A model generated the notes under the pieces. It saw nothing but the letters and a program-made list of their open reading frames with translations, did not search any database and was not told where the DNA came from. A program made the translations under genes and the position numbers. This document shows, in pieces, positions 10,247 through 21,345 of a stretch of 64,000 nt of DNA (its first letter is position 1; the number at the start of each line of letters is the position of its first letter). The stretch is from Icerya purchasi (taxonomy: Eukaryota > Arthropoda > Insecta > Hemiptera > Monophlebidae): assembly GCA_039619475.1 (NCBI GenBank), contig CM077116.1, positions 249,621,440 through 249,685,439 on the forward strand, read 5' to 3'.

Positions 10247-12889
10247 CCGGTTCGACGGGAATTTCGGGACGATCGGGAACATTTGAAAAACCGATTTAAA
10301 CGTCTTTAGCTGATACGAAAGTGCATTTGAAAAGTATCCGGGTCCCACATTACCTTTCTATCAGCAGTCCTTTCTTTATTACAGCAGCACCGGGGAGAGT
10401 TTATTACTTGTTTTGTTTTCATTAAAAATTTGTTAATTATGGGAAAAGTAAGAAAGTTTTATATGTATTCTTCTTCTTCTTCTTATTCTTATTCTTCTTC
10501 TTCGTCCGCCGTCTCTAATTTGAAGGTTGGCCATCCACAATTAGAATTTCATGTAACTTTGATAAATATGCACGCTGCTGGAAGAAAATTGCGTTCCCGA
10601 GATTTATTCTAGCATACTTACAATATGAGAGAAATGTATTTTGCTTTCAAAAAGCCGAAAATCCCAAAAATCCAAAAACAAAACATACAATCAATTATTA
10701 TTAGGGGGGGGGGGGGCTTATATCAAAATAGCCTATAAAAAATGAAATTACTAGTTTCAACTTATATACATATGTACGTTTAACCAATTTTCGAAGTGTT
10801 TTGATATAATATTTTATTATGAGACAAATTTCGTTTCAAGCTTCCCGTTATATGTATTGTCTGCCAAAAAAAAAAAAAAAAGTCTACACCATATAAAAAA
10901 AAAAAAAGAAAAAAAAGGAAAAACGAAAAACCTAGTCATCAAAAAGGTCGAATAATGTAGTTAACGCAGAAATTAGACGTGCCATCGAAATAATTACAAA
11001 ACCGGTTAAATGACTTGCGCACATACATGTGAAGAAGCGTAATAGATGGAATTAAACAAATCGATGACCGGCGGAATGACTTAGAATAATCGTATTTAAA
11101 TTTTTTTCCGACCAGTTTTATAACATATGAATACAGTGAAAACGACATACCGGTTATAGAGGCGAATATTGTTGGAAGGGCGGGATTTTGTAAAACTATT
11201 ATATAATCCTTATCAATTGTTATGACGACGATTACAACGGAAAATATTCGACCAAAACTTTTAGCTCTTAACAATTTATAACGAAACTAGAATATTTTTT
11301 ATAAATGAATTCAACACTAAACAAAAAATGTTTAAAAATCGCCATTTAATAATGGGATTCGTTCAGACGGAACGGACGTTATTCTTTCCTTTTTTTTTTC
11401 AATTTTTTGAGCATGTCGGCTAAGGACATTGCCCAATACAAAGGTATGACAGCATTAATGATTACATAGAAAAACTATTAGAAATAAAACAGAAGAACAT
11501 TCAAGTAAAATGTGATTCGCGTCACAAATGAAGTTTGCTTCTGACGGATCGAACGGATAAAAGAAGGAGACTGGGTAATGGAGAAACGGAAGAGCGGAGC
11601 AGGAAGCTGGCTGTGATTTAACCGAAGTCTAATTATAGATGAGCTAGTTGATCGCCTCGTGTTGGGGAAATTAAGAAACCACGAAAAAAGGGGTTGTATG
11701 GCTAAATAAAATGAAGCAGGATTAGAAAATGCAGAAGGATATATTGTACATTTAACGGAACTAATAAAAATCTGTCGATGTCATTGTAAAACGATTATAA
11801 TTATAGTCCGCTCAACTTGTTTTGATGAAAAATTAAATATTACAAATTTCTTCGAGAATAAGAAAAAATTGAACCACCGCTATTTTTGTGCGATATAATA
11901 TTTTTCTCTTTTTTATTCTCGTATCGATTTAGGTTTTCACCGTCAGCGACATACAATGAAAAATTCCGATATTCGTCCTTTTGAATTTAATAACAAAAAC
12001 ACGTCTATGATTATAAATGTTTTTTAATCACCAAAAGGAGTTGCATTACAAAATATCTGTATTTTACACGGAAGTTTTTTCTATATAGTGAGATTGACAA
12101 ATCTCGGGCGTTTAAAAATTAAGCTATACATATTAAATATCGGATATAACAACGATACTGCCGCGGCCAGATTATTCAGCCCCTTCAAAAACCGGTTTTC
12201 TATGTTTTTAAGAACGGCAACGAATGGAATAGCGACATTTCGGCTAGTTGAGAAAAAATTTTAAGCTAGCATTGCAGTATTTTCAAGGGGGTGAGTTCAG
12301 AGATTGCATTTATTAATAAAGGTGTATGCAAAGCGTACACGAAAATGGAGGTGTCTCTCATTAGATTATTGTCTCAGGTTAAGAACAACGGAGTATTGTA
12401 GAAGAGGACGACAATTTAGAAAATGACGAAACAATCATAATATCTTGACGTCGTCGCACGATAATGAAGATTAATTTTTATACATAAATAGTGTAACATA
12501 ACGAAGATGTCGATAAGTCATCGAAAGCGAAATTGCTATTTTTCTCTTTTTCCGACAAGTAGTTTGTCTTTTCTTTTTACTTTGTTTTTTTGGCAATTAT
12601 TATTAAATTTCACCCGTCCACAGAAAAAAGATTACAATAACGGAAATTTATTCGAAAAATGGCAAATTAAAGAATTTAATTCGGCAACGATCGTAGCTTA
12701 TTCAACGCTTCGAGTGAGCCGACAGTTCCATTTGCGACCATTTTGAGGTCATAGTAAGCATATTCAGCCTGGCTTACACTTAATAGTAAAGAATCGGCTT
12801 GGTGAGACTAGAAAGCTGAAAATAGGATGATATACTGCGGGCATACTCAAATCATTCATCAACTCCATGACGTAATGATAATTTCTTCT
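10247..12889. other. AT-rich DNA without a recognised gene
   Basis: Holds a (TTC)n tract at 10468-10503, a G run at about 10705-10717 and A-rich stretches at 10866-10920. The longest frame (minus strand, 10939-11274, 111 codons) has hydrophobic segments but no recognisable domain, so I treat it as chance. Confidence 0.55.
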
Positions 12890-13035
12890 TCTTTTTTTTT
12901 TTTTTAATTTTCGGACTCATCAACTACGGGACTATAGCACAAGTGAAATTTTTCTATATTTTCAATGTGCGGCAGTGCGATCCAAGCCCTATCTGAATGA
13001 ATCACCACAGTGGCTCAGCACCCACATTTGGTTAT
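12890..13035 (-). repeat. Dispersed T-headed repeat, likely SINE (copy 3, best preserved)
   Basis: A run of T is followed by CGGACTCATCAACTACGGG, then GCACAAGTGAAATTTTTC, TTTCAATGTGCGGCAGTG and CGATCCAAGCCC. It shares the leading block with the copies at 43118 and 59660 and the TTTCAATGTGC block with 5885. Read on the minus strand, GGGCTTGGATCG is a degraded B-box, and GAGCCACTGTGGTGATTC further upstream could be an A-box remnant. The T-run would be the minus-strand poly(A) tail. Confidence 0.6.
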
Positions 13036-14689
13036 CGTAACTTGCTGGAAATACCCTTAACATCGTATGGGCACTGATATGTACAGCTAGGAGTTTTATT
13101 GAATTTTTTTTCGATTAAAAACGAAATTATAAGTATTTAACTAGTATGTCATGTTAACATCGAAGAATGGCAGATACGTAAGGCCGTACTGCCGGTGGGA
13201 AAAAGAAAAAAACACGATATAGTTTATTTAGAAGGGCTTGTAATACGGTTTAAATATTTTTTTGTGATTTAAAATTAGTCAGTTAATTTTTTTAATTCAA
13301 ATTTATAATTTTTTTAAAAATAAATTGTATAAGAATTTCTTTCGCAGCCCAGCCCATTAACGGCTAATACACAACAACGCCGTTATTATTATTATCAAGC
13401 TGCATCTAGAAATTATTCATTAGTACTTCTTTTTATAAAAGAGAAAATAGATTATAGAAAGCGAAAGGTACTCTTTTAGTATAAATTATATGTACTTTCT
13501 TCGAAGTACGAGAGAATATAGGCCGTCGTTTTTTGTTTATTTTTAAATTACAGATGTTTTGTTGCACTTTTTTTTGTTTTTGTTTTGGCAGCTTCCTTGT
13601 GAATGTTACAGTTTTAAATGTTTCTCACAGAGCTCGCTGGAAAATAATTACACACTGGAAAATTCTTCTTCCCAGTTGACAGTTAAAAAAGTTCCTTGTT
13701 TTTTAACGTGTTTCTTTCAATTTCAGTTATCTATTCTGCAGACTATCTGTTGCTCTATCATCTTTCTTTCTCCTTTCAATTTCAGTACGCATCGGGCACT
13801 CCAAAAAATGATTTCGAGCTAGCTATCGTTGGTGTTATTTTTCTGGCGGCACATTTAATCTGTTTTTCTCCGCTACTCCTCATTTATTTAGAAGGGAATA
13901 TTTCAATTTTTCGCAGGGGGGAGGGGGACAGACGATGACATTTTAAGTTGCAGCTTTTCTCTTCAGATATTCGAATAAAGTATGTCGGGAAGTAATTTAA
14001 CGAAACGCGCAACATGATTTTTATTAAATTCGCGGAAAAACACTTTGCCGGATTCGCCGCGATTTTTTTTTCGTTTTAGGGAAAGGTGAATTTATTTTCT
14101 TTTTTTTTTGTTCGACCTGGCGATAAACCGCTCGGAAGTTAGGGACGAAGCTAGTTTTTTTTCTGATGCTATTACCATAGAGTACAGTGTGTTGGATCAC
14201 ACCACACTTGCTAAACGATTATCAGGGGCCCAATATTTCAGGCGCCACTAACATGGACATGTTTTTGTAAACACAGTTGAATTTTATCAAATCGGTGAGG
14301 AAATTAACACATCACCAATTGCTTCTGATATAGGATTGTTTAGCGTATATTATAATTCAGTGCACCGAATAACGCTGTTAAGATTGGTTTTTTGAATCGC
14401 ATTAAATTGTTTATGTTACACCATTGTGTAGTTTGTATACTACGAAATATGTCTGTGTTGTTTTTAGAAATAATACTACATGATTGTAAATTTTAATTAA
14501 AAAGTTTAATCAAGGATTTTTAGAACAAAAAGCGTATTTCGCCGAGTATTAAAGATTTATGTGTATTTAATGTGAATTTTGGACGAATATCGAAACTATG
14601 GTTGGCAGCATTTTCGGGTTATTTATTATAATATGTTTTCCACCTCAGTCTATGTAAATGCACTCGGGAAAGTTGCCGATGATTTAAGC
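13036..14689. other. AT-rich DNA without a recognised gene
   Basis: T-rich stretches produce several short hydrophobic frames (13559-13938). A short imperfect palindrome, AGTGTGTTGG...CCACACT, lies near 14187-14209. No gene or complete repeat is recognised. Confidence 0.55.
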
Positions 14690-16340
14690 AGAACAAGCGA
14701 TTCGTTCGGATGAAGTTACATTCAGTTTTTGAGATCGGTGCCTCCAATGAAAATCAACACACGTGACTGAAAAAATATTCAGTCCGTTGTTCTTGAAACA
14801 AATTATTAACTGCTGTGTCGCAGCGCGAGAACGTATCAATATCATTAAGTTTATCCTGTTATTGAGGTATTTTTTCAAGGCTGCACTGGATTGCGGAACA
14901 CCGTTCTCGATGGAAATCAGTCCTGAGAGTCCGATGGTGAAGAGGCTTTAAATTTATCGCCCTTGTGCTCGTACATGACTATCTTCAGTTTCAGAAGGAA
15001 AAGATGTTTCGAGGTAATCCGATGCCACTTCTCTAAATCGAATAATTTAAGAATGACGATTAAAGATTACTTTCTGCGAGTTCAGAAATGTTGACTAGCC
15101 TTTTTTCAGATTGTAGTAGCGATGGGACAACCGAGTTGAATTTTAAGCTGCAAATGAAGAAGCGCTTAATAGTTTTGAGTAGTTTGGATGATTTCATCAT
15201 CAAGGAATTTTGATAACTTTACAGCGAAAAAACGTTCTCGTTATTCGGGAAAATCGTAGCGACTTTACTGTTTTTCGGTACGAATCGTGTACTTTATTCC
15301 GTATGTTCAAGAAGAATTCTTTCATAGATTGCGGTAATAATTCAGCTCGTAAAATTCATCGTTGCTCTTAAATTCTTCGATTTAGAGAAGGTATTCGAGT
15401 ACCTCGAAGCGTTTTTTCCTTCGGAAACTGAAGACAGTCGTGTACGGGTATCTGGGATGATACATTTAAAGCCGCTTAACTGTGTTCCGCGATTCAGTGC
15501 AGCCCTTTAAAGCAGTGTCGGATCTAGGGTGCGGGGCGGGGGGGGGGCAGCCCCATAAAAAACAGAAGCTTCTACGAAAAAAAATGTGTTACACAGAGAA
15601 ACTTAATTTGTGCTATAAAAGAGTTGTATAAATTTTACCTATGGATTTAATTATATAACTAATATTTAATACTGTTTTCTAATAAAACTATTAATGTTAC
15701 GCTTTTATTTTATTTTAAACCCAACTGTCATCGATCTGTTGCCTTTGTTATTTATTTTTAATTTTTATTTTGCAATTTTAATTAACAATAGTTCAATGAG
15801 AAATATATATGTATTTAAACTTGCTCAGGAACAAAGAATTCGGATCGGATTACTAATAGAAATAAAAAAGAAGTAAAGTCTAATAAAAATACTATTTTTT
15901 ACTATTTTTAAACTACCATTTTATATAGAATTTTATAATTTCGTTTTATTTTTCACCTCCTAAAAAATAAAACATAATCTAAATTAAAAATTGTTATAAT
16001 TATGTATTTTTAAAACATTTTTAAATTTCTAAAGAGGTCGCTATTTGTTTTTCTTTATGAAACAAGGGGTATTTCTCAACTCTACTGCCTACCGTAGACA
16101 ATTTTACGTAATTATATAATCCCCTCCTCAAATGTCCTTCTGGATCCGCCCCTGCTTTAAAGACCTCAATAACAGGATAAAATTGATGATATCGATATGT
16201 TTTTGCAATGCGACAGGAACAGTTAATAATTTGGTTCAAAAACAACGGACTGAATTTATCCAGTCACAGAAATCCGTATGCATGTCGCTTTCTATCGGAG
16301 ACGCCGATCTCAAAAACTGAATGCGACTTCTTCTGAGTGC
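14690..16340. repeat. Large imperfect inverted repeat (foldback), right arm split by a hAT element
   Basis: The left arm, 14690-15050, read in reverse complement matches the plus strand in two blocks: 16163-16335 and 15361-15504. Shared words include CCTCAATAACAGGATAAA, AACAACGGACTGAAT, GATCTCAAAAACTGAATG and CTAAATCGAA. The order fits one palindrome of about 360-bp arms around a spacer of about 300 bp (15055-15350). A 642-bp hAT element plus its target duplication accounts for the gap in the right arm. Transcription through it could give a hairpin RNA. It could be a foldback transposon or two head-to-head copies of an unknown repeat. No coding domain was recognised. Confidence 0.82.
15513..16154. 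mobile_element. Non-autonomous hAT transposon (642 bp) with perfect 8-bp target duplication
   Basis: The element begins CAGTGTCGGATCTAGG and ends GGATCCGCCCCTG, so the inverted termini are CAGTGTCGGATCTAG and CAGGGGCGGATCCAG (3 mismatches in 15). CTTTAAAG flanks it on both sides (15505-15512 and 16155-16162), the 8-bp duplication expected of hAT. The interior is AT-rich with no transposase. The opposite arm of the surrounding inverted repeat carries the related sequence without the insertion (TTGAGGTATTTTTTCAAGG near 14862-14880), giving an independent empty site. Confidence 0.92.
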
Positions 16341-17959
16341 GCTAAGCTTGACTCGATATTGGAAAGTTCATCGGATGTGGAAGACTAGCTGAACGATTCA
16401 TTTCTATATTGGTGACTGTCGGATTCTGTTCCGTGCGGTTTATTAATCTTTTAAAATTTTTTTTTAATACACTAGAATATTACCGGGAAAATGTGTTGAA
16501 AATATGTAGAGTTCGGCATTTCAAAAACTCGTAATCCCGATATAACTGTATCAGCTGCTTATTTATGTAAATCGCGTTCCTTTTTTATTAATATCCGTGT
16601 AAATCTTTCCCGGTTGAAAAATGACACCGTCCTGATTTATTTCCGTTTGAAATTTTAAAAAAAAGAGCTAAAGTACAGCTAATAGAACTTATCTAAATTC
16701 GAACCGAGCGTAAATAAATTTTACCCTTTTTTCCTGTAAAACGAACTATAAAGGTTTTACCTGCAAGTTATTTCCTAAAGAAAAAGCAAAATAGGGGTAT
16801 GTACAGTTCCGGGTGAACGTTTTTGGAAAGCCCGTAATATTAAGCTATCGTATTTGTCTCTGAAAAATGACAGACTCGTAAATGGAGAACAGATGTTAGT
16901 AGTCGCGGGTGAGATTTGAGGGTAGTGTTAAATAAAATATTATTTAAATACGATAAATTTTTCTATAATTTAATAATATTACAAGCTCGCAACAATGATA
17001 TGTATAATAAATATCTCAACGAAATGTTTTCAGTAGCCAAGGAATTAAATGTTATTTATGTTTTAGTTGTTATTCGAATATTGCTTTTCCGAATAATACT
17101 ATATTATTGGTGAATAAAGGAAAAATAAAAAACGAAATAGTATCCCTCCGACTAATCCTACTTAACATTACGGATTTTCTTTTAGCGGCCTCGGATGATA
17201 TTATATCTAATCCTACCAGCTTCCACCGGTTGCTAAATTCGCTTCCGTACCTTTTCCGCTTCCGTCGGGATATTTTATAAATTGAACAATGGTCGGTATT
17301 TCCAATTTTCTCTCCGTCTGTTTTTGCTGTTTGTTCGGATTTTTCCTGTCAACAACTCGGAAATGAGACTTAAATAACTGGGGGAAAACAGCAAACGAAA
17401 GTGTCGTGGACCTCTCTATTGCTAATTACTCGAATAATGTTTATAAATCTCAAAAACGCCAGTTGCTCATCTGCCTACGTTCCGTACACATTATTTGTGT
17501 GGCGACCTATTACGTGGCCCGAGAAAAATTCGGTACGAGAACAGCAGTTTCTTGCAGAAATAAAAGTTGAACTATTGAGCTTACCCGATTTCAGAAACGT
17601 CAACTTTGCGAAACATAAACGCAGTTTAACCGAGTTATTAGTCGGGGTTCACAGAACTGGATTTTTTTAATCGGCATACAAGTCAGCAATGGAACACGAT
17701 TTTTCATTTGTTTTCTTTCCCGTTGTTATCGTGCGATGTGTGCAACCAGTTGATTTTACTGTACGGATTATTGTTCATGTCTATCGGTGTTTGAATATAA
17801 CTTCTAAATTACAATTTCATTAACATTACCCGAGATATGATTATATTAGAAAAGGTCATAAATTAACAAAACGGTTTTCTCGCACGGTACGTAAAATTTA
17901 TTTTAAAACCAGGCAATTCCGGTTTTGTCGCAATTCACGTAGAGCACATGTTTAATTCA
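16341..17959. other. AT-rich DNA without a recognised gene
   Basis: No domain, repeat end or RNA gene is recognised. The plus-strand frames at 16916-17113 and 17401-17670 lack family similarity. Confidence 0.55.
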
Positions 17960-18957
17960 AAAATGTGTCAAAATTTTGCAAAAATTCTCTGAAATTCCCA
18001 CTAGCCGTTCAGTCTCCAATTCGTCGATTTTCCCTTACTCTTCGACGTTCCGCTATCGTTTCCATTATTCGCTTACGTTTTAACCATTCGCTATTATTAC
18101 ACCTTGGCGCTGTTTTCGCAGACATCGCCATAATTGTTTTTCATAATTAAGAGTTATAAACTTTCCCTTAAAGCGGCGGAGAAAGTCATTGAACTTTCGG
18201 ATAACTTTTTACGGCACGCTATGTGTGTTCTTTATAGCTTTGGTGCTTGATGGCTCTGACTGCTTTTCAGACATTCCGTGTTTCTTCTTCCTTAATTATT
18301 TGTATTCCTTTGTCCGTCGGTACTGTGGACTCTGTAATTGCAGATGTGGCCATGGTATGGGACAGCTAACTCCTTTTTAACCTTCGGCAATGTCGTTGCT
18401 TCTCTTTTCAGAATGCATTTTCATTTATGGACGTTGATTGTCATTGTTTCTCCATCCTTGGTATTTCTTAGTTAGATTCCATCCCTTGCGACTCCTAATT
18501 GCTACTATTTACACATGTTAATGGGTAAAATCGTTCGTTACTATCAAGCCTAGAGGAAAACCCAAACAAGGAAAAAAAAAATACACCTTGTTTTCGTTTT
18601 TCCCCAACATCTTTTCTCCATTTTGCCCTCCTCGGCCAAACGACGAGGCTTTCTCGGTGATTTCCACCATACTCTCTCCTTTTTGAGTGTCCGTCGTCCC
18701 TCTCATCTACTTTTTTATAAATTTCACAAAATAATAAATTTACAATACTTTTTACTCACAACTGCTAGCATTTGTGGCGTTCCTGCTTTTTACCGAGCTT
18801 TGAATATCTCTTGTCATTTCCTTTCTTTCTCCGTCATTCCTAAATTCTTGGTTTTTTATATTATCCGTTTAATTGTTGATTATTCTTTTCGCCCGATATT
18901 GCTTCCGGGCGTAGGATCTTTGTTACCATCACGCGCTCAGAAAAACAAAAAAAAACA
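17960..18957 (+). pseudogene. RNase H LINE C-terminal remnant (copy 1 of a repeated family)
   Basis: The product of 17965-18150 contains FSLTLRRSAIVSIIRLRFNHS, the conserved RLRxNH segment between RNase H and the zinc knuckle of Jockey-like LINEs. The minus-strand copy at 52987-53520 has the near-identical SAIVSLIRLRFNHP. From 18585, CTTGTTTTCGTTTTTCCCCA, AACGACGAGGCTTTCTC and CTTTTTGAGTGTCCGTC match 62677-62775 closely. A frame there reads SLLFECPS, the HxxFxCP half of the knuckle. Several frame changes and an A-rich end at 18942-18956 indicate an old, dead 3' fragment. The segment 18150-18585 is less clearly alignable. Confidence 0.75.
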
Positions 18958-18968
18958 CTCTAACGCAG
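18958..18968. repeat. Left 11-bp target-site duplication of the 18969-20680 element
   Basis: CTCTAACGCAG, repeated exactly at 20681-20691 on the other side of the element. Confidence 0.85.
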
Positions 18969-20680
18969 CTAGACTCCATTCGCAATGCTAAAATTGACAC
19001 TTTGCAACGCGACACGATCGTACCACTTATTTTGCTTCTTTCCATATCCGCGCCAGTAGATTGCGCCAGCAGATGTTAGCTGTACGCTTGATGTCCTAAA
19101 ACTGTTAACAATTAACATTTATCCCCGGTATTGCTGTAACTGTATAAGTTTTAATTTCAGTGTTGTAATATATTATAAAGTGTGTATGATGTACCCCATA
19201 TTTGTATTACATAGTTATATTAATTGCATCCGAAAGCACAACTATGAATACTGTATGATATATTCTACTACATTACTCTTTGTATTGTAGTAGAATATAA
19301 AAATAAAGTTTTATAGTTCAACTTTAATTTGAAAAAGAAGCTCGGATATTACACGATATTAATCCATCGAGCGAAAGATTATATTTACAAAATAGAGTTA
19401 TAAAAGCGACTAACAATGAACATTTCAGAAATCATCTTCTATATGCAGTATGCAATGGTTTTCAAATCATGGTTCCAACATCATAGGGGTTTGAATATTA
19501 AAAACAAAGTTGTCGATTTATAAATGCATAGTTAAAACATTACAGTTATTATTTAAATATACCCGTATGGTTACGAATTTTTTTAAGAAGCATTTTGTAA
19601 TAATAATGATGAGCAGAAATAATGGTAATAAATGAAATAAAGAATTAAAGGGAAATAAAGTTCAGAAAAAATCTTACGGCAATACAACAAATTATTCAAC
19701 TAGATAATAATAATCTCAGAAACCATAATTATGTATACTCTCGAACGTAGAAAAAATGTTGTCTATTATTTATGAACTTATTTTGTACAGTACATCAAAA
19801 AATGTAATACAAACTGAGACACAGGATTTCGGAAGTAATTAAGGTGCTTTAAAAAAATTTAATGGTAAACGATCTTTACATAATGTTTACAATTACATTC
19901 AGTTAAAAGTTGTGTCTATTTAAACATTATCATTACATATTCAGATATGCAAATATAAAAACAGAATTATGCAAATTTTAATTAAATGTACAATTATGAT
20001 AAGGAAGACACGCATCTTTTTATAAATAAGTAAATAAAAACTCGCAAAAGCATTGACGATTTTAATAAAATGTTATGTGAGTTCCGACGGCTAATCTCTG
20101 TGGAAATTGTTCATGTAAATAATATTTTTTAAATCATTTTCTCCCGAAAATAATTATTAAATTTATGTTTACTTCGGTTGAAATTATAGTTTTGCTTTTC
20201 CCTCTAATTCACATCTTTTTTTAAACCTTCGCTTTTTTTCCACATAATTATAATAAACTAGTTTTATTTTTACAATTTTTATTTTGCACGTATTTATTTT
20301 AAATGATTTTGAGTTAAAGTTAGTAGTAAGTGTATAAAAAATATTTCACATCGTTTAAAAATAAAACAACTATTAATACTCTCTACATAATTTATTATAA
20401 CATTAAGAAAATTTTTCTAATATAAAATACGTAACATTTGTTTAAATATTTTAAAATAAAAAGATAACTTCGCTGTTGGTTTTGACCTCTAGTACACCCA
20501 TGTGATAATGTACGTCTTAAGCATTAGACTCGCATATACTACCACTAGACCACTATTTCACTTGGATAATTAGGTCTAAAATATTGTAATATAGTATTAT
20601 ATATAAAAACAGTGCGATCGTGAAGCGTTGCAAAGTATCAATTTTAGCATTGCGAATGGAGCATTGCGAATGGAGTCTAG
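18969..20680. mobile_element. Non-autonomous DNA transposon (1712 bp), 52-bp inverted termini, 11-bp target duplication
   Basis: The left end starts CTAGACTCCATTCGCAATGC and continues TAAAATTGACACTTTGCAAC to about 19020. The right end (20615-20680) is its reverse complement with 3 mismatches in 52, plus an extra 14-bp tandem unit, GCATTGCGAATGGA (20647-20660 and 20661-20674). Perfect 11-bp direct repeats CTCTAACGCAG flank it. The interior is AT-rich and has no long frame, so it depends on an enzyme from elsewhere. Duplications of 9-11 bp are typical of Mutator-like elements, but no transposase is present to confirm the superfamily. It sits directly behind the A-rich end of the LINE remnant. 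Inside, a possible degraded tRNA-like stretch lies near 20475-20570 on the minus strand. Confidence 0.88.
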
Positions 20681-20691
20681 CTCTAACGCAG
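20681..20691. repeat. Right 11-bp target-site duplication
   Basis: CTCTAACGCAG, identical to 18958-18968. Confidence 0.85.
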
Positions 20692-21089
20692 CTATAGCAG
20701 AATATAAACATTTCCAGTCTGGAACTTGTTTAACCGATGTGTTTGCAATAAAAAAACAAAAAAAAAAAAAACAAAAAAAAATCATGAAATTGCTGATTTT
20801 TTACTTTTATATGCCGATTAGAAACCAGCATCGAGAATCAAGACCGTTTTTATTTTCATTTTTTTGTTTGGTTTTTTTACGGGCAACGTTTGATTGTACG
20901 GAAAAACCGAAAATTGAGGAGTCGTTTTAGCACTGCGACAAAACTCATTTCGAAAGCTACTACCATTCGGTCCGGTTTTGTAACCGGGTTGAACGTAGTT
21001 TCAAATAGACTTGCAAAACCTTAATAATGTTCACCCGCGTTAATGATGATATTGATGAATTGATGAAAATTCAAAGAAATCGAATCAGT

Positions 21090-21345
21090 CGACCATTTTT
21101 CGTATCTTGGCTTTCTCGTAGGGGCAGTTTGCAAAATGCAAGTCCGACACGTGAAGCCCAGTTAACGAGGGCGCTGTGGGCCGCTTAATCTGGGCTGACT
21201 CTGCCATTAACAGAATTAGTAAGATTTTAGTCAACTCGTTGGCCTTTTTAATTTTTCTATACTACGCGGTGGTGATACCTGGACCCGCAAACAATCCGAA
21301 AAACAGAAAAAGAACGCGTTGGAAATGTGGTTCTAAGCAACTATA
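21090..21345 (+). pseudogene. RTE-like LINE remnant (post-RT region)
   Basis: A frame at about 21097 reads FSYLGFLVG, the FxYLG motif that follows the catalytic YADD in RTE/CR1-type reverse transcriptases. After stops and a frame change, 21265-21335 reads GGDTWTRKQSEKQKKNALEMW, corresponding to the YGxETWT...LExFEMW block of the same protein class. The spacing between the two blocks (about 165 bases) fits the family. No endonuclease or palm domain remains. Confidence 0.7.

Noticed and set aside
10939..11274. 111-codon minus-strand frame with hydrophobic segments
   Set aside because: No known membrane-protein family is recognised, and the composition matches the AT-rich background.
20470..20570. 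Minus-strand tRNA-like stretch containing TGGTCTAGTGGTAGTATATG
   Set aside because: The A-box looks good, but the B-box position (AGGTCAAAACC) is poor and no cloverleaf forms; noted only as a possible decayed SINE inside the larger element.
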